From the NCBI RefSeq assembly GCF_019457475.1, contig NZ_CP080413.1, positions 558,001 through 622,000 on the forward strand: a stretch of DNA of 64,000 nucleotides, given 5' to 3'. The position numbers and the translations under genes are program-made. Under the pieces are notes generated by a model. That model had not been told where the DNA came from and did not search any database. It saw only the letters and a list, made by a program, of their open reading frames with translations. Below are positions 35,678 through 43,866 of the stretch, one piece after another; position 1 is the first letter of the stretch, and every line of letters begins with the position of its first letter. The DNA comes from Shewanella acanthi (lineage in GTDB: Bacteria > Pseudomonadota > Gammaproteobacteria > Enterobacterales > Shewanellaceae).

Positions 35678-35709
35678 GCAAAAAGGCAATCCTCGGATTG
35701 CCTTTTTGC
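35678..35709. terminator. Bidirectional terminator between yacL and narP
   Basis: A 15-base perfect stem (GCAAAAAGGCAATCC / GGATTGCCTTTTTGC) has T-runs in both directions. Confidence 0.9.
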
Positions 35710-35740
35710 TGTTAATAATATGTAAAGTATAAGCTCAGCT

Positions 35741-36370
35741 TTACTTGTTTAGGTATCTCACCGCCATTTCGGTTCTGGATTTCGCGTTGGCTTTACGGAG
35801 CAGGTTTTTCACATGCACTTTGACAGTGCCCTCACTGATATGTAGCTGCTCTGAAATCATTCGATTGCTTAAGCCTTCCGCCAGTTGCTCTAAAATTTGC
35901 AGTTCCCTTGGCGTCATATTGGTAAGCCATTCTTCCGCTTCTGGGGCACTTTTTAATTCATCGAGATATTCGGCGACCTCTTTACTAATAACTTGCTTAC
36001 CCTGCATGGCGGTTTTAAGTTGTTCGAGTAATAAATCAGGCTCGGTATCCTTTAAAAGGTAACCATCTGCACCAGCGCGCAGCAGCCTGATCACGTCCTG
36101 TTTAGCATCGGAGACTGTGAGGATCACAATACGAGAAGTGATGCCCTCCTGGCGCATGGCGTTGAGTGTATCTAGTCCTGTCATGCCCTTCATATTGAGA
36201 TCGAGCAGGATAATATCGGGCTCATCTTCGGCGACACTGCTTAAGGCATCTAGGCCTGCGCCTACTTCTCCGAACAAACTAAAGTCGGGATCCGAGGCGA
36301 TCAATTGGCAGATACCTTTGCGAAGCAAAGGGTGGTCGTCGACCACTAATACGGAATAGGGTTTACCCAT
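35741..36370 (-). CDS. narP: Nitrate/nitrite response regulator NarP
   Basis: The 209-residue NarL/FixJ-type regulator has acidic pair D11-D12, phosphoacceptor D57 in LLDLNMKGMTG, and a C-terminal LuxR helix-turn-helix (LTPRE-like MTPRELQILEQLAEGLSN, then ISEGTVKVHVKNLLRK). It overlaps the narQ stop by eight bases, so the two are translationally coupled. NarP binds 7-2-7 inverted heptamers, and such a site lies in front of the divergent nrfA (38328-38343). In Shewanella, NarQP is known to activate nitrate and nitrite respiration genes. Confidence 0.93.
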   Translation of the reverse strand: MGKPYSVLVVDDHPLLRKGICQLIASDPDFSLFGEVGAGLDALSSVAEDEPDIILLDLNMKGMTGLDTLNAMRQEGITSRIVILTVSDAKQDVIRLLRAGADGYLLKDTEPDLLLEQLKTAMQGKQVISKEVAEYLDELKSAPEAEEWLTNMTPRELQILEQLAEGLSNRMISEQLHISEGTVKVHVKNLLRKANAKSRTEMAVRYLNK

Positions 36371-38159
36371 TAGTTGACTCCTGTTGCGATGGGAAAATCA
36401 GAGTGACTTTAGTTCCCATTGGGCTATTCAAGTCGCAGTCTTCTTCAGTGTTATGAATGACCTGATTTTTTAAATTGGTGTTGTTAGCAATATCTTTGCG
36501 GAGAAACTCGTCATTATCACTAAACTCGACCGCCCCCCCGAGTTTGCTCGCGCGTTCGTGCATTATCCCAATGCCAAAATGCTGATCCCGCTCCTTTAGA
36601 TAACCTAATCCAATACCATCGTCACTTACGCTGATATTGACCATACCATGGTCATCCTTGAAGCAGCGAATATTGATACGACTGGCATCAGCATGCTTGA
36701 TGGCATTAAGCGTGGCTTCGCGGGTGATCTGCAAAATGTGAATATGCTGCTTAGCCTCAAGCCACTGGGGCGAGAGCTTGTAATCCAAAAAAATTGTGGC
36801 GTCGGTTTTAGTCCTTAGTTGTACTAGCATGGCTTCCATTGCGTTTTTCAAATTGGGCTCTTTGATGGTGAGCCTAAAGGTGGAAAGCAGTTCTCGCAGC
36901 TGCGCATAGGCGGTGCTCACACCTTCATTAATTTCATTCAGTTGATTTTCGACAGCAGGACCGCGGCAAGCTTGATCGAGATTTTTACGTAGCAGACTGA
37001 TTTGGATTTTAAGGAAAGATAATACCTGTCCAAGTGAATCATGCAGTTCGCGGGCGATCACGCCGCGTTCTTCCATTAATGCCAACTGCTGTCGTTGCTC
37101 GGTAGCGTTATGGATAACAATAGAGCGGGTGAGCATAATAGCGAAATTTTTAAACAGCAGCGTATTCGGTTCCTGCGCAGATATCAGCTCTAGATAACCA
37201 AGGTTGACGTCATCTAGTTGCAGCGGATAACGGGTAGTTTCAACGGCTAATTCAGGCCAGCCGCCTTCGGCTTCAACCACTTCGAGTTCCTGCTCTGGGT
37301 ACTGAATAATCAGACGCAAATAGTCAATGGATTCGTAGTCTTTTAGTTGATCCAGTGCCGACTTTAATGCCTTGTAATCTAATTTTTTCGCATTAAGAGT
37401 CAGCAGATTATCGTATAAAAAGGCCAATTCGTTGTTCGCTCGGGTAAGGGCTACGGTCTTTTCTTCTACTTGGGATTCTAAATTGCCGTAGAGGGTTGCG
37501 AGTTCCCTCGCGGTTTTTTGTAGCGCATCGGTCAACGCCCTGAGTTCCACATATTCGGTTTCTGGCATTTCCACTTCAAAGTCACCCTTAGAAATGGTGT
37601 TTGCCGACTCCATTAATTGTTGAAGCGGCACCACGACTTTACGCTTGGTAAAACGTACCGCGTAGAAGGCAATAAGCAGCATCATACCAAGGCCGATAAT
37701 TTGAGCTGCGACCAGCAATTTGAGTTTAAAGGCGGCGTGATGCTCCATTTCGAGCACAAATAAATCGATGGTATCGACAAAGTCCTTGAGTGATGCGGCG
37801 TAATCGCGGGAGTTCTCAGTAATTATAAAATCTTTCATTACCAACCACTTATCGATTACTAGCTGGTATTGGTGGGTGATGACATCTGGGATTAACCAGC
37901 CGCGCGAAGGATTGAGCTCGTCTGAGTACAAAGTACTTTCAAATTCGGCCATCTTTTGGTGGGCGGCCTCACTGCCTGAGTTGGCGTAAAACATCAGTCG
38001 ATAGCTTTGCATCCTAAGTGATCCAGAGGCGTTGATCGCTTTAGCGTCCCCGAGGCTGTAAGACAAATTGATGATTGAGAAGATAGCAAGGCTGCTAGAT
38101 AGCAAAATCAGTACTAACATTAATCCCAGTATTTTTCCTGGCAGGCTGCCTCGAGTCAT
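36363..38159 (-). CDS. narQ: Nitrate/nitrite sensor kinase NarQ
   Basis: The protein has 598 residues from the ATG at 38159; a GTG frame to 38207 would add 16. Two membrane helices (about 12-34 and 145-168) flank a periplasmic sensor domain with the P-box NASGSLRMQSYRL, whose arginine contacts nitrate in NarQ/NarX. HAMP (about 170-225), a short coiled coil and a GAF-like domain (about 240-350) follow. The HisKA_3 dimerisation domain has ARELHDSLGQ (phosphoacceptor His), followed by an HATPase domain with the DDGIGLG motif. It phosphorylates NarP. It is divergent from nrfA. Confidence 0.92.
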   Translation of the reverse strand: MTRGSLPGKILGLMLVLILLSSSLAIFSIINLSYSLGDAKAINASGSLRMQSYRLMFYANSGSEAAHQKMAEFESTLYSDELNPSRGWLIPDVITHQYQLVIDKWLVMKDFIITENSRDYAASLKDFVDTIDLFVLEMEHHAAFKLKLLVAAQIIGLGMMLLIAFYAVRFTKRKVVVPLQQLMESANTISKGDFEVEMPETEYVELRALTDALQKTARELATLYGNLESQVEEKTVALTRANNELAFLYDNLLTLNAKKLDYKALKSALDQLKDYESIDYLRLIIQYPEQELEVVEAEGGWPELAVETTRYPLQLDDVNLGYLELISAQEPNTLLFKNFAIMLTRSIVIHNATEQRQQLALMEERGVIARELHDSLGQVLSFLKIQISLLRKNLDQACRGPAVENQLNEINEGVSTAYAQLRELLSTFRLTIKEPNLKNAMEAMLVQLRTKTDATIFLDYKLSPQWLEAKQHIHILQITREATLNAIKHADASRINIRCFKDDHGMVNISVSDDGIGLGYLKERDQHFGIGIMHERASKLGGAVEFSDNDEFLRKDIANNTNLKNQVIHNTEEDCDLNSPMGTKVTLIFPSQQESTNG

Positions 38160-38276
38160 CGTTTTGCTATCCAGTAGATGGCCTATCTTGGCCGGGTAAT
38201 AGACCACGCCTTAGTGGTTCTTTAGGTTGTGTTTTACATAAGAAAATCATGTACTACATTAGCTAAAATGTAAAAG

Positions 38277-38292
38277 TGTGAGCAGCAACACT
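38277..38292. promoter_or_regulatory. Weak CRP/FNR-like site upstream of nrfA
   Basis: TGTGAGCAGCAACACT matches TGTGA-N6-TCACA fully in the left half but only 3 of 5 in the right. CRP control of nrfA is established in Shewanella, so the site is plausible, but its score is low. Confidence 0.35.
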
Positions 38293-38327
38293 ATTGCATA
38301 TTGATCTAACGCAAACTTTGTTTGAGA

Positions 38328-38343
38328 TATCCCTAAAGAGGTA
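38328..38343. promoter_or_regulatory. NarP-type 7-2-7 heptamer pair upstream of nrfA
   Basis: On the minus strand the site reads TACCTCT-TT-AGGGATA. The first heptamer fits TACYYMT fully and the second fits AKKRGTA at 6 of 7 positions, in the inverted 7-2-7 spacing that NarP needs. It is 82 bases before the nrfA ATG and within the narQ-nrfA divergent region. Confidence 0.7.
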
Positions 38344-38424
38344 TGTCTTTGGTAAGGGTAACTCACTAACTTTGGTCTTGGAGATGTCGTGGACTGATTA
38401 AAAATAAAGCAACACGGAGATGAG

Positions 38425-39828
38425 ATGATGAAAATGGTGACTGGTAAATCCTTTGCACTGAGTGCATTGGTCGCCGCAAGCTTCATGGCTGCGGGTGCAA
38501 TGGCGAGCGATAAAACTGAGCCGCGCAACGAAGTATATAAAGATAAGTTTTCAAATCAATATAATAGCTGGCATGACACAGCTAAAAGCGAAGAGATTAC
38601 TGATGCCCTAGCCGGTGATCCAAGTTTAGTGGTACTTTGGGCCGGTTATGGTTTCGCTAAAGATTACAACGCGCCACGTGGGCATATGTACGCCGTTACC
38701 GATCTGCGTAACACCCTGCGTACTGGAGCTCCTGCCAATGCTGAAGATGGTCCAATGCCAATGGCATGTTGGAGCTGTAAGAGCCCTGACGTTCCTCGCT
38801 TAATTGAGGAGCAAGGCGAAGATGGTTATTTCAAAGGTAAATGGGCTAAAGGCGGCGCCGAAGTGGTTAACACTATCGGTTGTAGCGACTGCCATGAAAA
38901 AGGTTCACCCAAATTACGTATCTCACGTCCATTTGCTGAGCGTGGTATGGAAGCGCTAGGCACTCCATTCGATAAAGCCTCGAAAAAAGACAAGCAATCT
39001 ATGGTTTGCGGTCAGTGCCACGTTGAGTACTATTTTGAGAAGAAAGAAGATCGTAAGGGCTTCGTGAAATTCCCATGGGATTCAGGCACCACTGTTGAGC
39101 AAATGGAAGCCTACTACGATGCAATTGATTTCTCTGATTGGACACATGCACTGTCTAAAACCCCAATGCTGAAGGCACAACATCCAGGTTATGAAACTTG
39201 GAAACTGGGTGTACACGGTAAGAACGATGTAAGCTGTGTTGACTGCCACATGCCTAAAGTGACTAATGACGCTGGTCGTAAGTACACAGATCATAAAGTG
39301 GGTAACCCATTTGATCGTTTCGATGAAACCTGTGCGACTTGCCATAGCCAAAGCAAAGAGTTCTTAGAAGGCATCACCAAAGAGCGTTATGCCAAAGTGA
39401 AAGAGCTGAAAGCGCGCGCCGAAGGTCAATTAGTAAAAGCGCACTTTGAAGCGGCTAAAGCGTGGGAAGTGGGTGCAACTGAGGCTGAGATGAAGGCAAT
39501 TCTCACTGATATCCGTCACGCTCAATGGCGCTGGGACTTCGCGATTGCATCACACGGTGTGGCGGCCCATGCTCCGGAAGAAGCCCTGCGTATCCTTGGT
39601 ACTGCGGTAGATAAAGCGGCCGATGCCCGTGTTAAATTGGCACAGCTGTTAGCGACTAAGGGCATTACAGCACCTGTGGCGATTCCAGATATCTCTACCA
39701 AAGCAAAAGCACAAGCGGCTATCGGTATGGATATGGATAAAATGAATGCCGAAAAAGCAAACTTCAAAAAAGAAGTGTTACCTAAGTGGGATGCTGAAGC
39801 GAAAAAACGCGAAGCAACCTACAAGTAA
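38425..39828 (+). CDS. nrfA: Cytochrome c552 nitrite reductase NrfA
   Basis: The 467-residue periplasmic pentaheme enzyme reduces nitrite to ammonium with six electrons. The signal peptide ends near AGAMASD (about residue 27). The catalytic heme site is CWSCK (C115-K119), with lysine as the axial ligand as is diagnostic of NrfA. Four CXXCH hemes follow: CSDCH, CGQCH, CVDCH and CATCH. The calcium-site and active-site residues around RRGKN-like regions were not checked individually. nrfBCD are not adjacent; in Shewanella, electrons come from CymA. The gene is monocistronic with a strong terminator. Confidence 0.97.
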   Translation: MMKMVTGKSFALSALVAASFMAAGAMASDKTEPRNEVYKDKFSNQYNSWHDTAKSEEITDALAGDPSLVVLWAGYGFAKDYNAPRGHMYAVTDLRNTLRTGAPANAEDGPMPMACWSCKSPDVPRLIEEQGEDGYFKGKWAKGGAEVVNTIGCSDCHEKGSPKLRISRPFAERGMEALGTPFDKASKKDKQSMVCGQCHVEYYFEKKEDRKGFVKFPWDSGTTVEQMEAYYDAIDFSDWTHALSKTPMLKAQHPGYETWKLGVHGKNDVSCVDCHMPKVTNDAGRKYTDHKVGNPFDRFDETCATCHSQSKEFLEGITKERYAKVKELKARAEGQLVKAHFEAAKAWEVGATEAEMKAILTDIRHAQWRWDFAIASHGVAAHAPEEALRILGTAVDKAADARVKLAQLLATKGITAPVAIPDISTKAKAQAAIGMDMDKMNAEKANFKKEVLPKWDAEAKKREATYK

Positions 39829-39857
39829 TCCGCTAACTTAAGCGTAATATTTGAACT

Positions 39858-39887
39858 AAAGCCCCCGCAGAAATGCGGGGGCTTTTT
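39858..39887 (+). terminator. Rho-independent terminator of nrfA
   Basis: AAAGCCCCCGCA and TGCGGGGGCTTT form a 12-base GC-rich stem with loop GAAA, followed by TTT. It is 29 bases after the stop. Confidence 0.95.
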
Positions 39888-40117
39888 GTTTGTGCTTTAT
39901 CCCTTCGATTCGACTTATATTTTCTAGTTCTGAAGTTGTTTTAATGAGTGGTTTTTCTCTTAACTTACTATTCGCATAATTAATTTTGGCCTTAGATCAG
40001 GGAGTGAATGCCGTAATCTGGTTTTTGGCGATGAGGGTATTAGCCGAAGAGTCTTAAGTTTTCGATAAGAATTTATCAGTACTTTGATTGAAGGCTTGGG
40101 GCAATTGGATCGACTGA

Positions 40118-40909
40118 GTGCATAACAATATGACTGAAAATGTTAGGAAGACATTTCTCGGATTTGCCAAGGAAAGATTACTACTACCGATATTGGCTTT
40201 TGCAGTTGTCATCTTTGTTTTGGAAATGACTAATGCGGATATGCGTTGGGAGAGCACACTATTTCATTGGGAGGGGGGAGTCAAATCATGGCCATTAAGG
40301 GGGCATTGGCTAACTCAGACGATATTGCATACCTTTGGCCGAGATGTAGTGTTGCTGCTGTCGTTTGTGGTTTTGATAGGGGTAGGTTTAAGTTTGCGTA
40401 ATCCTTGGTTAAGACCCTACCGACGGGGGTTAAGCTATTTGTTTACCAGTGTACTTGCCAGCGTGTTGCTCGTGCGTATTGGTAAGGCTATCACTCACAT
40501 GACTTGCCCTTGGGATGTTGTTGAATTTGGCGGCCATATGCTGCATTCCTCCCTGTTTGCTACATTGCCAGAGGGGGCTGCTTATGGCCAATGCTTCCCA
40601 GGCGGTCATTCAAGCGGTGGCTTCGCTTGGGTTGCGCTGTTTTACTTTTTTAAAGAGTATCAACCTCGATATGCCAAGGCGGGGTTAATCTTCGGTCTAG
40701 CACTCGGGTCTGTATTTGGCTTTACCCAGGAGTTACGCGGCGCACATTTCCTAAGCCATGATCTTTGGAGCCTAGCCGTCGCGTGGATATGTGCAAGCCT
40801 GCTCTATTATGGTTTCTTTCTATGGCGACCTAGTGCAAGAAGTATCGAACGCTTTCAAACTTCAAATGTAATTAAGACAGCAGCATTAGATAAATCAATG
40901 ACCAAGTAA
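40118..40909 (+). CDS. Inner-membrane PAP2-family phosphatase
   Basis: The 263-residue polytopic protein has about six membrane helices. The PAP2 active-site motifs are present: a KX6RP-like region (GKAITHMTCPWDV, Arg replaced), CFPGGHSSGG for PSGH, and LRGAHFLSHDLWS for SRX5HX3D. Members dephosphorylate lipid phosphates such as undecaprenyl pyrophosphate, phosphatidylglycerol phosphate or lipid A; this motif set (MxCPW...GGxxFPxGHxSGGF) resembles the lipid-A/LpxE-like and EptA-associated branch. The GTG at 40118 is used; the ATG at 40130 (MTENVRK) is an alternative. It is monocistronic. Confidence 0.82.
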   Translation: MHNNMTENVRKTFLGFAKERLLLPILAFAVVIFVLEMTNADMRWESTLFHWEGGVKSWPLRGHWLTQTILHTFGRDVVLLLSFVVLIGVGLSLRNPWLRPYRRGLSYLFTSVLASVLLVRIGKAITHMTCPWDVVEFGGHMLHSSLFATLPEGAAYGQCFPGGHSSGGFAWVALFYFFKEYQPRYAKAGLIFGLALGSVFGFTQELRGAHFLSHDLWSLAVAWICASLLYYGFFLWRPSARSIERFQTSNVIKTAALDKSMTK

Positions 40910-40929
40910 GCAGATAATGTCATCCAATA

Positions 40930-40957
40930 AAAGCACTAAAGAGTAAGTGCTGTTTTT
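40930..40957 (+). terminator. Terminator of the PAP2 phosphatase gene
   Basis: AGCACT (40932-40937) and AGTGCT (40946-40951) form a six-base stem followed by GTTTTT. It is 22 bases after the stop. Confidence 0.7.
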
Positions 40958-41371
40958 GGTTATTGCTTGGTTCGATATAAAGCAAACCTATTACATTTGC
41001 CCATCTAAGTACTTCACGTCATTATCCACACGGTATTGCTGTTGATGACTACCTGAAAATTCAGCCACTCCACCGATTCAAAAGATCTGAAATTAGGCTT
41101 ATTGTCTAATCGTTTTTTCTGGCGAGGTGAAAGTAAAATTGAACCGATAATCAGATTAAGTATCTGTACAGCCAATTTAGGTTAGTTTTTACAACGCTGA
41201 CTAAATTCAGAATAGGGGAGATCTAGACTTGTATTCCCTAGCTAGGTGCTTTAGTTTTGACTAAATTCCGATATTCGCCCGAATTTCTTCGCCTATCATC
41301 CTTAGGAGACTGTTTTGATATGAAGATTGGCCCTGTTTTCTTGCTAACTAAGCGCAAGGTGTAAGCTCCCC
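40958..41371. other. Intergenic region before the RIO kinase gene
   Basis: About 410 bases with no supported ORF. The motif TGACTAAATTC occurs twice in it (41197-41207 and 41257-41267), possibly a chance repeat. No promoter could be assigned with confidence. Confidence 0.4.
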
Positions 41372-42229
41372 ATGAAAACACCGAAACGAATCCAGCCCCT
41401 AGTCGATGAAGGACTTGTCGACGAAGTCATCAGTCAGTTAATGAGTGGTAAGGAAGCGACAGTGTATGTAGTACGTTGTGGCGAGGAAATTCGTTGTGCC
41501 AAGGTATACAAGGAAGCGGACAAACGCAGCTTCAAACAGGCTGTTCAGTATCAAGAAGGGCGCAAGGTGCGAAATAGTCGCCGAGCTCGGGCGATGGAAA
41601 AGGGCTCTAAATTTGGCCGAGAACAGATGGAGGAGGCGTGGCAGAATGCTGAAGTTGATGCACTTTTCCGCCTAGCCCATGCAGGTGTACGCGTGCCAAC
41701 ACCCTATGGTTGTTATGATGGTGTGCTGTTGATGGAGTTAGTGACCGACAGTGAGGGCCATGTTGCGCCACGCCTCAATGATGTATCCCTTAGCCCCGAA
41801 AAAGCTATACAGGATCATTCCTTGGTGATGACCTATGTAAAACGCATGCTCTGTGCCGGTTTAGTGCATGGCGATCTTTCAGAATTCAATGTATTAGTCG
41901 ATGATAATGGGCCTGTGATTATCGATTTACCCCAAGCGGTTGATGCGGCAGCAAATAACCACGCAAAATGGATGCTCGCCCGAGATATCGATAATATGAC
42001 CCAATATTATGCTCAATTCGCCCCTGAACTGTTAAGGACTCAATATGCCAAGGAAATGTGGGCATTGTTTGAGGCGGGTAGCCTTAAACCCGACACGGTT
42101 CTCACGGGGAAATTTAACGAGACGTTAGTCGAGGCGGATGTCGATTCCGTGCTTGAGGAAATTCAGGCCGCTTTTGAGGATGCTCAAGCGCGTAAACTGC
42201 GTATTCAAGAGGCTAATGACGGCTACTAA
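41372..42229 (+). CDS. RIO-type serine/threonine protein kinase
   Basis: The 285-residue protein has the RIO kinase core: a glycine-poor nucleotide loop SGKEATVYVV (about 28-37), the catalytic lysine in CAKVYKE, the catalytic loop HGDLSEFN (about 165-172) and the metal-binding IDLPQAV. An insert at about 50-80 contains a basic RKVRNSRRARAMEK segment, as in Rio1-like proteins. Rio kinases mature the small ribosomal subunit in archaea and eukaryotes; bacterial members are less understood. The gene is monocistronic with its own terminator. Confidence 0.9.
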   Translation: MKTPKRIQPLVDEGLVDEVISQLMSGKEATVYVVRCGEEIRCAKVYKEADKRSFKQAVQYQEGRKVRNSRRARAMEKGSKFGREQMEEAWQNAEVDALFRLAHAGVRVPTPYGCYDGVLLMELVTDSEGHVAPRLNDVSLSPEKAIQDHSLVMTYVKRMLCAGLVHGDLSEFNVLVDDNGPVIIDLPQAVDAAANNHAKWMLARDIDNMTQYYAQFAPELLRTQYAKEMWALFEAGSLKPDTVLTGKFNETLVEADVDSVLEEIQAAFEDAQARKLRIQEANDGY

Positions 42230-42260
42230 TCACTGTTCATCGTTTTAAAATCAACATTCT

Positions 42261-42292
42261 AAAAGGCGCTATTAAAGCGTCTTTTTATTTGT
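42261..42292 (+). terminator. Terminator of the RIO kinase gene
   Basis: AAAAGGCGCT and AGCGTCTTTT form a ten-base stem (one G-U pair) with loop ATTAA, then TATTT. Confidence 0.8.
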
Positions 42293-42373
42293 CTAGTGCG
42301 TGTTGGGTGTATGGAAGAAGTGCTTCTTTCTGCTGCCATCCTTGGCCAATAGCCCTAAAAGGGCGAAATAAAA

Positions 42374-42464
42374 GGACAAGACCAGAGAGAGAAATATGCG
42401 ATTCTGTGGGGAGCGCTATCTACATATTTGATCTTTGGGGGAGATAACTCCCTCGTGTCTTGCC
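42374..42464. repeat. Palindrome-bounded repeat unit 1
   Basis: The unit starts GGACAAGACC and ends GTCTTGCC (imperfect inverted ends). Its inside shares a 33-base exact block (42422-42454) with unit 2, ending in the hairpin GGGAGATAACTCCC. Confidence 0.75.
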
Positions 42465-42534
42465 GAAACTTATCCATATCAGCATTATCCTCCTTGGCTG
42501 ATAGGTTGAGATCCACTGCGATCTCTGAATAAAA

Positions 42535-42630
42535 GGACAAGACCCAAGAGGGTAATATGTTCGTGACTTGGGGGAGCACAACTCACATATTTGATCTTTG
42601 GGGGAGATAACTCCCTCTAAGAGCCTTGTC
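42535..42630. repeat. Palindrome-bounded repeat unit 2
   Basis: The unit starts GGACAAGACC and ends GCCTTGTC. Block 42585-42617 is identical to 42422-42454 in unit 1. Two hairpins are visible: GGGGAGCACAACTC and GGGAGATAACTCCC. Confidence 0.75.
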
Positions 42631-42685
42631 AAAACCGTTACATCTTGGTGCTTTTCAATATTCCCACTCGGCGAGATTGAAAAGT

Positions 42686-42785
42686 GACAGAGCCGGACAG
42701 TAAACAGCACAGTTGTTTTTGTTATTTGTACGATTTATATCTCGGTTCGTTGGGGAGCGATGAAAGATGCCCGTCCGACCCTGTC
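42686..42785. repeat. Palindrome-bounded repeat unit 3
   Basis: GACAGAGCCGGACAG at the left end pairs imperfectly with GTCCGACCCTGTC at the right end. The interior differs from units 1 and 2. Confidence 0.65.
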
Positions 42786-42837
42786 TAAACTGTTAGCTTG
42801 TCTTTATGCCCTTTGGTTCAGGTTCAGCCATTGGGAT

Positions 42838-42944
42838 GACAAGGCCGGACATTAATTGGCGCTGTTATTAAGTTTTTTAGCACATCTTGCACTTCGCTTA
42901 CCTTCCTGTAATCGACGAAATGAGATTTTTTGTCCGGCCTTGTC
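42838..42944. repeat. Palindrome-bounded repeat unit 4 (perfect 14-bp inverted repeat)
   Basis: GACAAGGCCGGACA (42838-42851) and TGTCCGGCCTTGTC (42931-42944) are exact inverted copies bounding 107 bases. It ends 26 bases before the stop of the small HTH ORF. Confidence 0.8.
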
Positions 42945-42970
42945 TATTCAGTTACCTTAGGTTTTATCCG

Positions 42971-43204
42971 TTAACCTATGGTGCGTAACTCGCTGCTGAG
43001 CTGTTTTATTCTCTTTTGTAGCTGGGCGATTTCATTGACCAGCGCACATTCTCTTTGTTGTGGTTTAAGATCGCTTTCTCTAACCCACTGGTAAACAGCT
43101 TTTGCGGAAATGCCGTACTGTCGCGCCACATCAGAGAGTAATCTGCCTCTGACTTTCACTTCAAAAATGACGTCTTGTTTGAGATTGTGTTCGGCGATAC
43201 CCAT
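42971..43204 (-). CDS. Small helix-turn-helix protein, IS3 OrfA-like (possible transposase remnant)
   Basis: The 77-residue protein has a helix-turn-helix (LLSDVARQYGISAKAVYQWVRE, about 21-42) followed by a leucine-containing coiled helix (EIAQLQKRIKQLSSELRTI). This is the layout of IS3-family OrfA proteins. No OrfB integrase core lies on either side, so it is either a decayed element or a domesticated DNA-binding protein. AGAGGA eight bases before the ATG is a good ribosome binding site. The upstream 32-aa ORF may share its transcript. Confidence 0.65.
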   Translation of the reverse strand: MGIAEHNLKQDVIFEVKVRGRLLSDVARQYGISAKAVYQWVRESDLKPQQRECALVNEIAQLQKRIKQLSSELRTIG

Positions 43205-43262
43205 GGGGAATTCCTCTTAACGCTTTTAAACAGTTGGTTTTTTTGATAGTTTCCTTTAGTGA

Positions 43263-43361
43263 TTAGCGACGCTGTTCGATATCCCACTGGCTAAGCCCGA
43301 CATGGCATAATGCAAACCATTCATGGCGACACAGGGTGATAAGTTTCATAAGGTGTTTCAT
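43263..43361 (-). CDS. 32-residue ORF with very strong ribosome binding site
   Basis: The frame is MKHLMKLITLCRHEWFALCH plus 12 more residues ending EQRR. The ATG is preceded by GAGGAGGTAAAG, a near-perfect Shine-Dalgarno sequence at ideal spacing, far stronger than those of most genes in this window. Two cysteines and a histidine-rich middle are visible. It lies 58 bases upstream of the HTH ORF on the same strand. No family is recognised. Confidence 0.5.
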   Translation of the reverse strand: MKHLMKLITLCRHEWFALCHVGLSQWDIEQRR

Positions 43362-43866
43362 CTTTACCTCCTCAACCCCAGCAATATCAGGGATTGTGCT
43401 TCGATTTAAGTGCATTAAAACTGCACCCAGATTAACGTCCTTCGCTGTAAAACAGTCTTTAGGTTTGTGAGTCCCTGGGTATTTCCCAAATTAGCTCAGC
43501 TACCTATTTATTGGTATGTAAGATTCGTGCCAATATTCTAAAAAAATATTTTGTATTATAAATCATATATTTGTGAGAGTGTTTCAAACGATGTTAATTT
43601 TTATGCGTGGCTGAAACGGTGCAGGCTGCACTATTTTAGTGCTTTGACTCGAATTGTTATTTTATTGTTGTTCAAATGTTTCTTAACGGTGTTTTTAATG
43701 ACAAAAATCCGACTAAAGCATTGCTATTCATCAATAAAGATTGTTTGAGGACAGAATGTTTATATACTGGCTTTTTTTCGCGGCGTCCCGGGATGGATTG
43801 CCCATGCCCTCGCGGTTTGCTGGCATTTTGCGGTAATAACAATCATCAATGATGTTGAGGTTTTTA
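43362..43866. other. Intergenic region before the OmpA-like lipoprotein gene
   Basis: About 500 bases. The left end is the putative promoter side of the 32-aa ORF. A frame at 43551-43748 has no ribosome binding site or recognisable composition and was not accepted. TGAGG at 43856-43860 is the ribosome binding site for the lipoprotein. Confidence 0.4.

Noticed and set aside
42355..42710. Minus-strand frames of 74 and 96 codons inside the repeat units
   Set aside because: Their similar peptide pieces arise only because the DNA repeats are duplicated; no start signals are present.
42374..42944. CRISPR array
   Set aside because: The repeats are only four, long, palindrome-bounded and unequal inside, with no constant short repeat and unique spacers, and no cas genes are in the window.
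42374..42944. Integron attC sites
   Set aside because: The units have inverted ends, but I see no proper GTTRRRY/RYYYAAC core pair in the right places, no gene cassettes between them and no integrase.
43551..43748. 65-codon frame with a hydrophobic middle before the OmpA-like gene
   Set aside because: It has no ribosome binding site, starts in AT-rich spacer, and has a residue composition consistent with random translation of AT-rich DNA.
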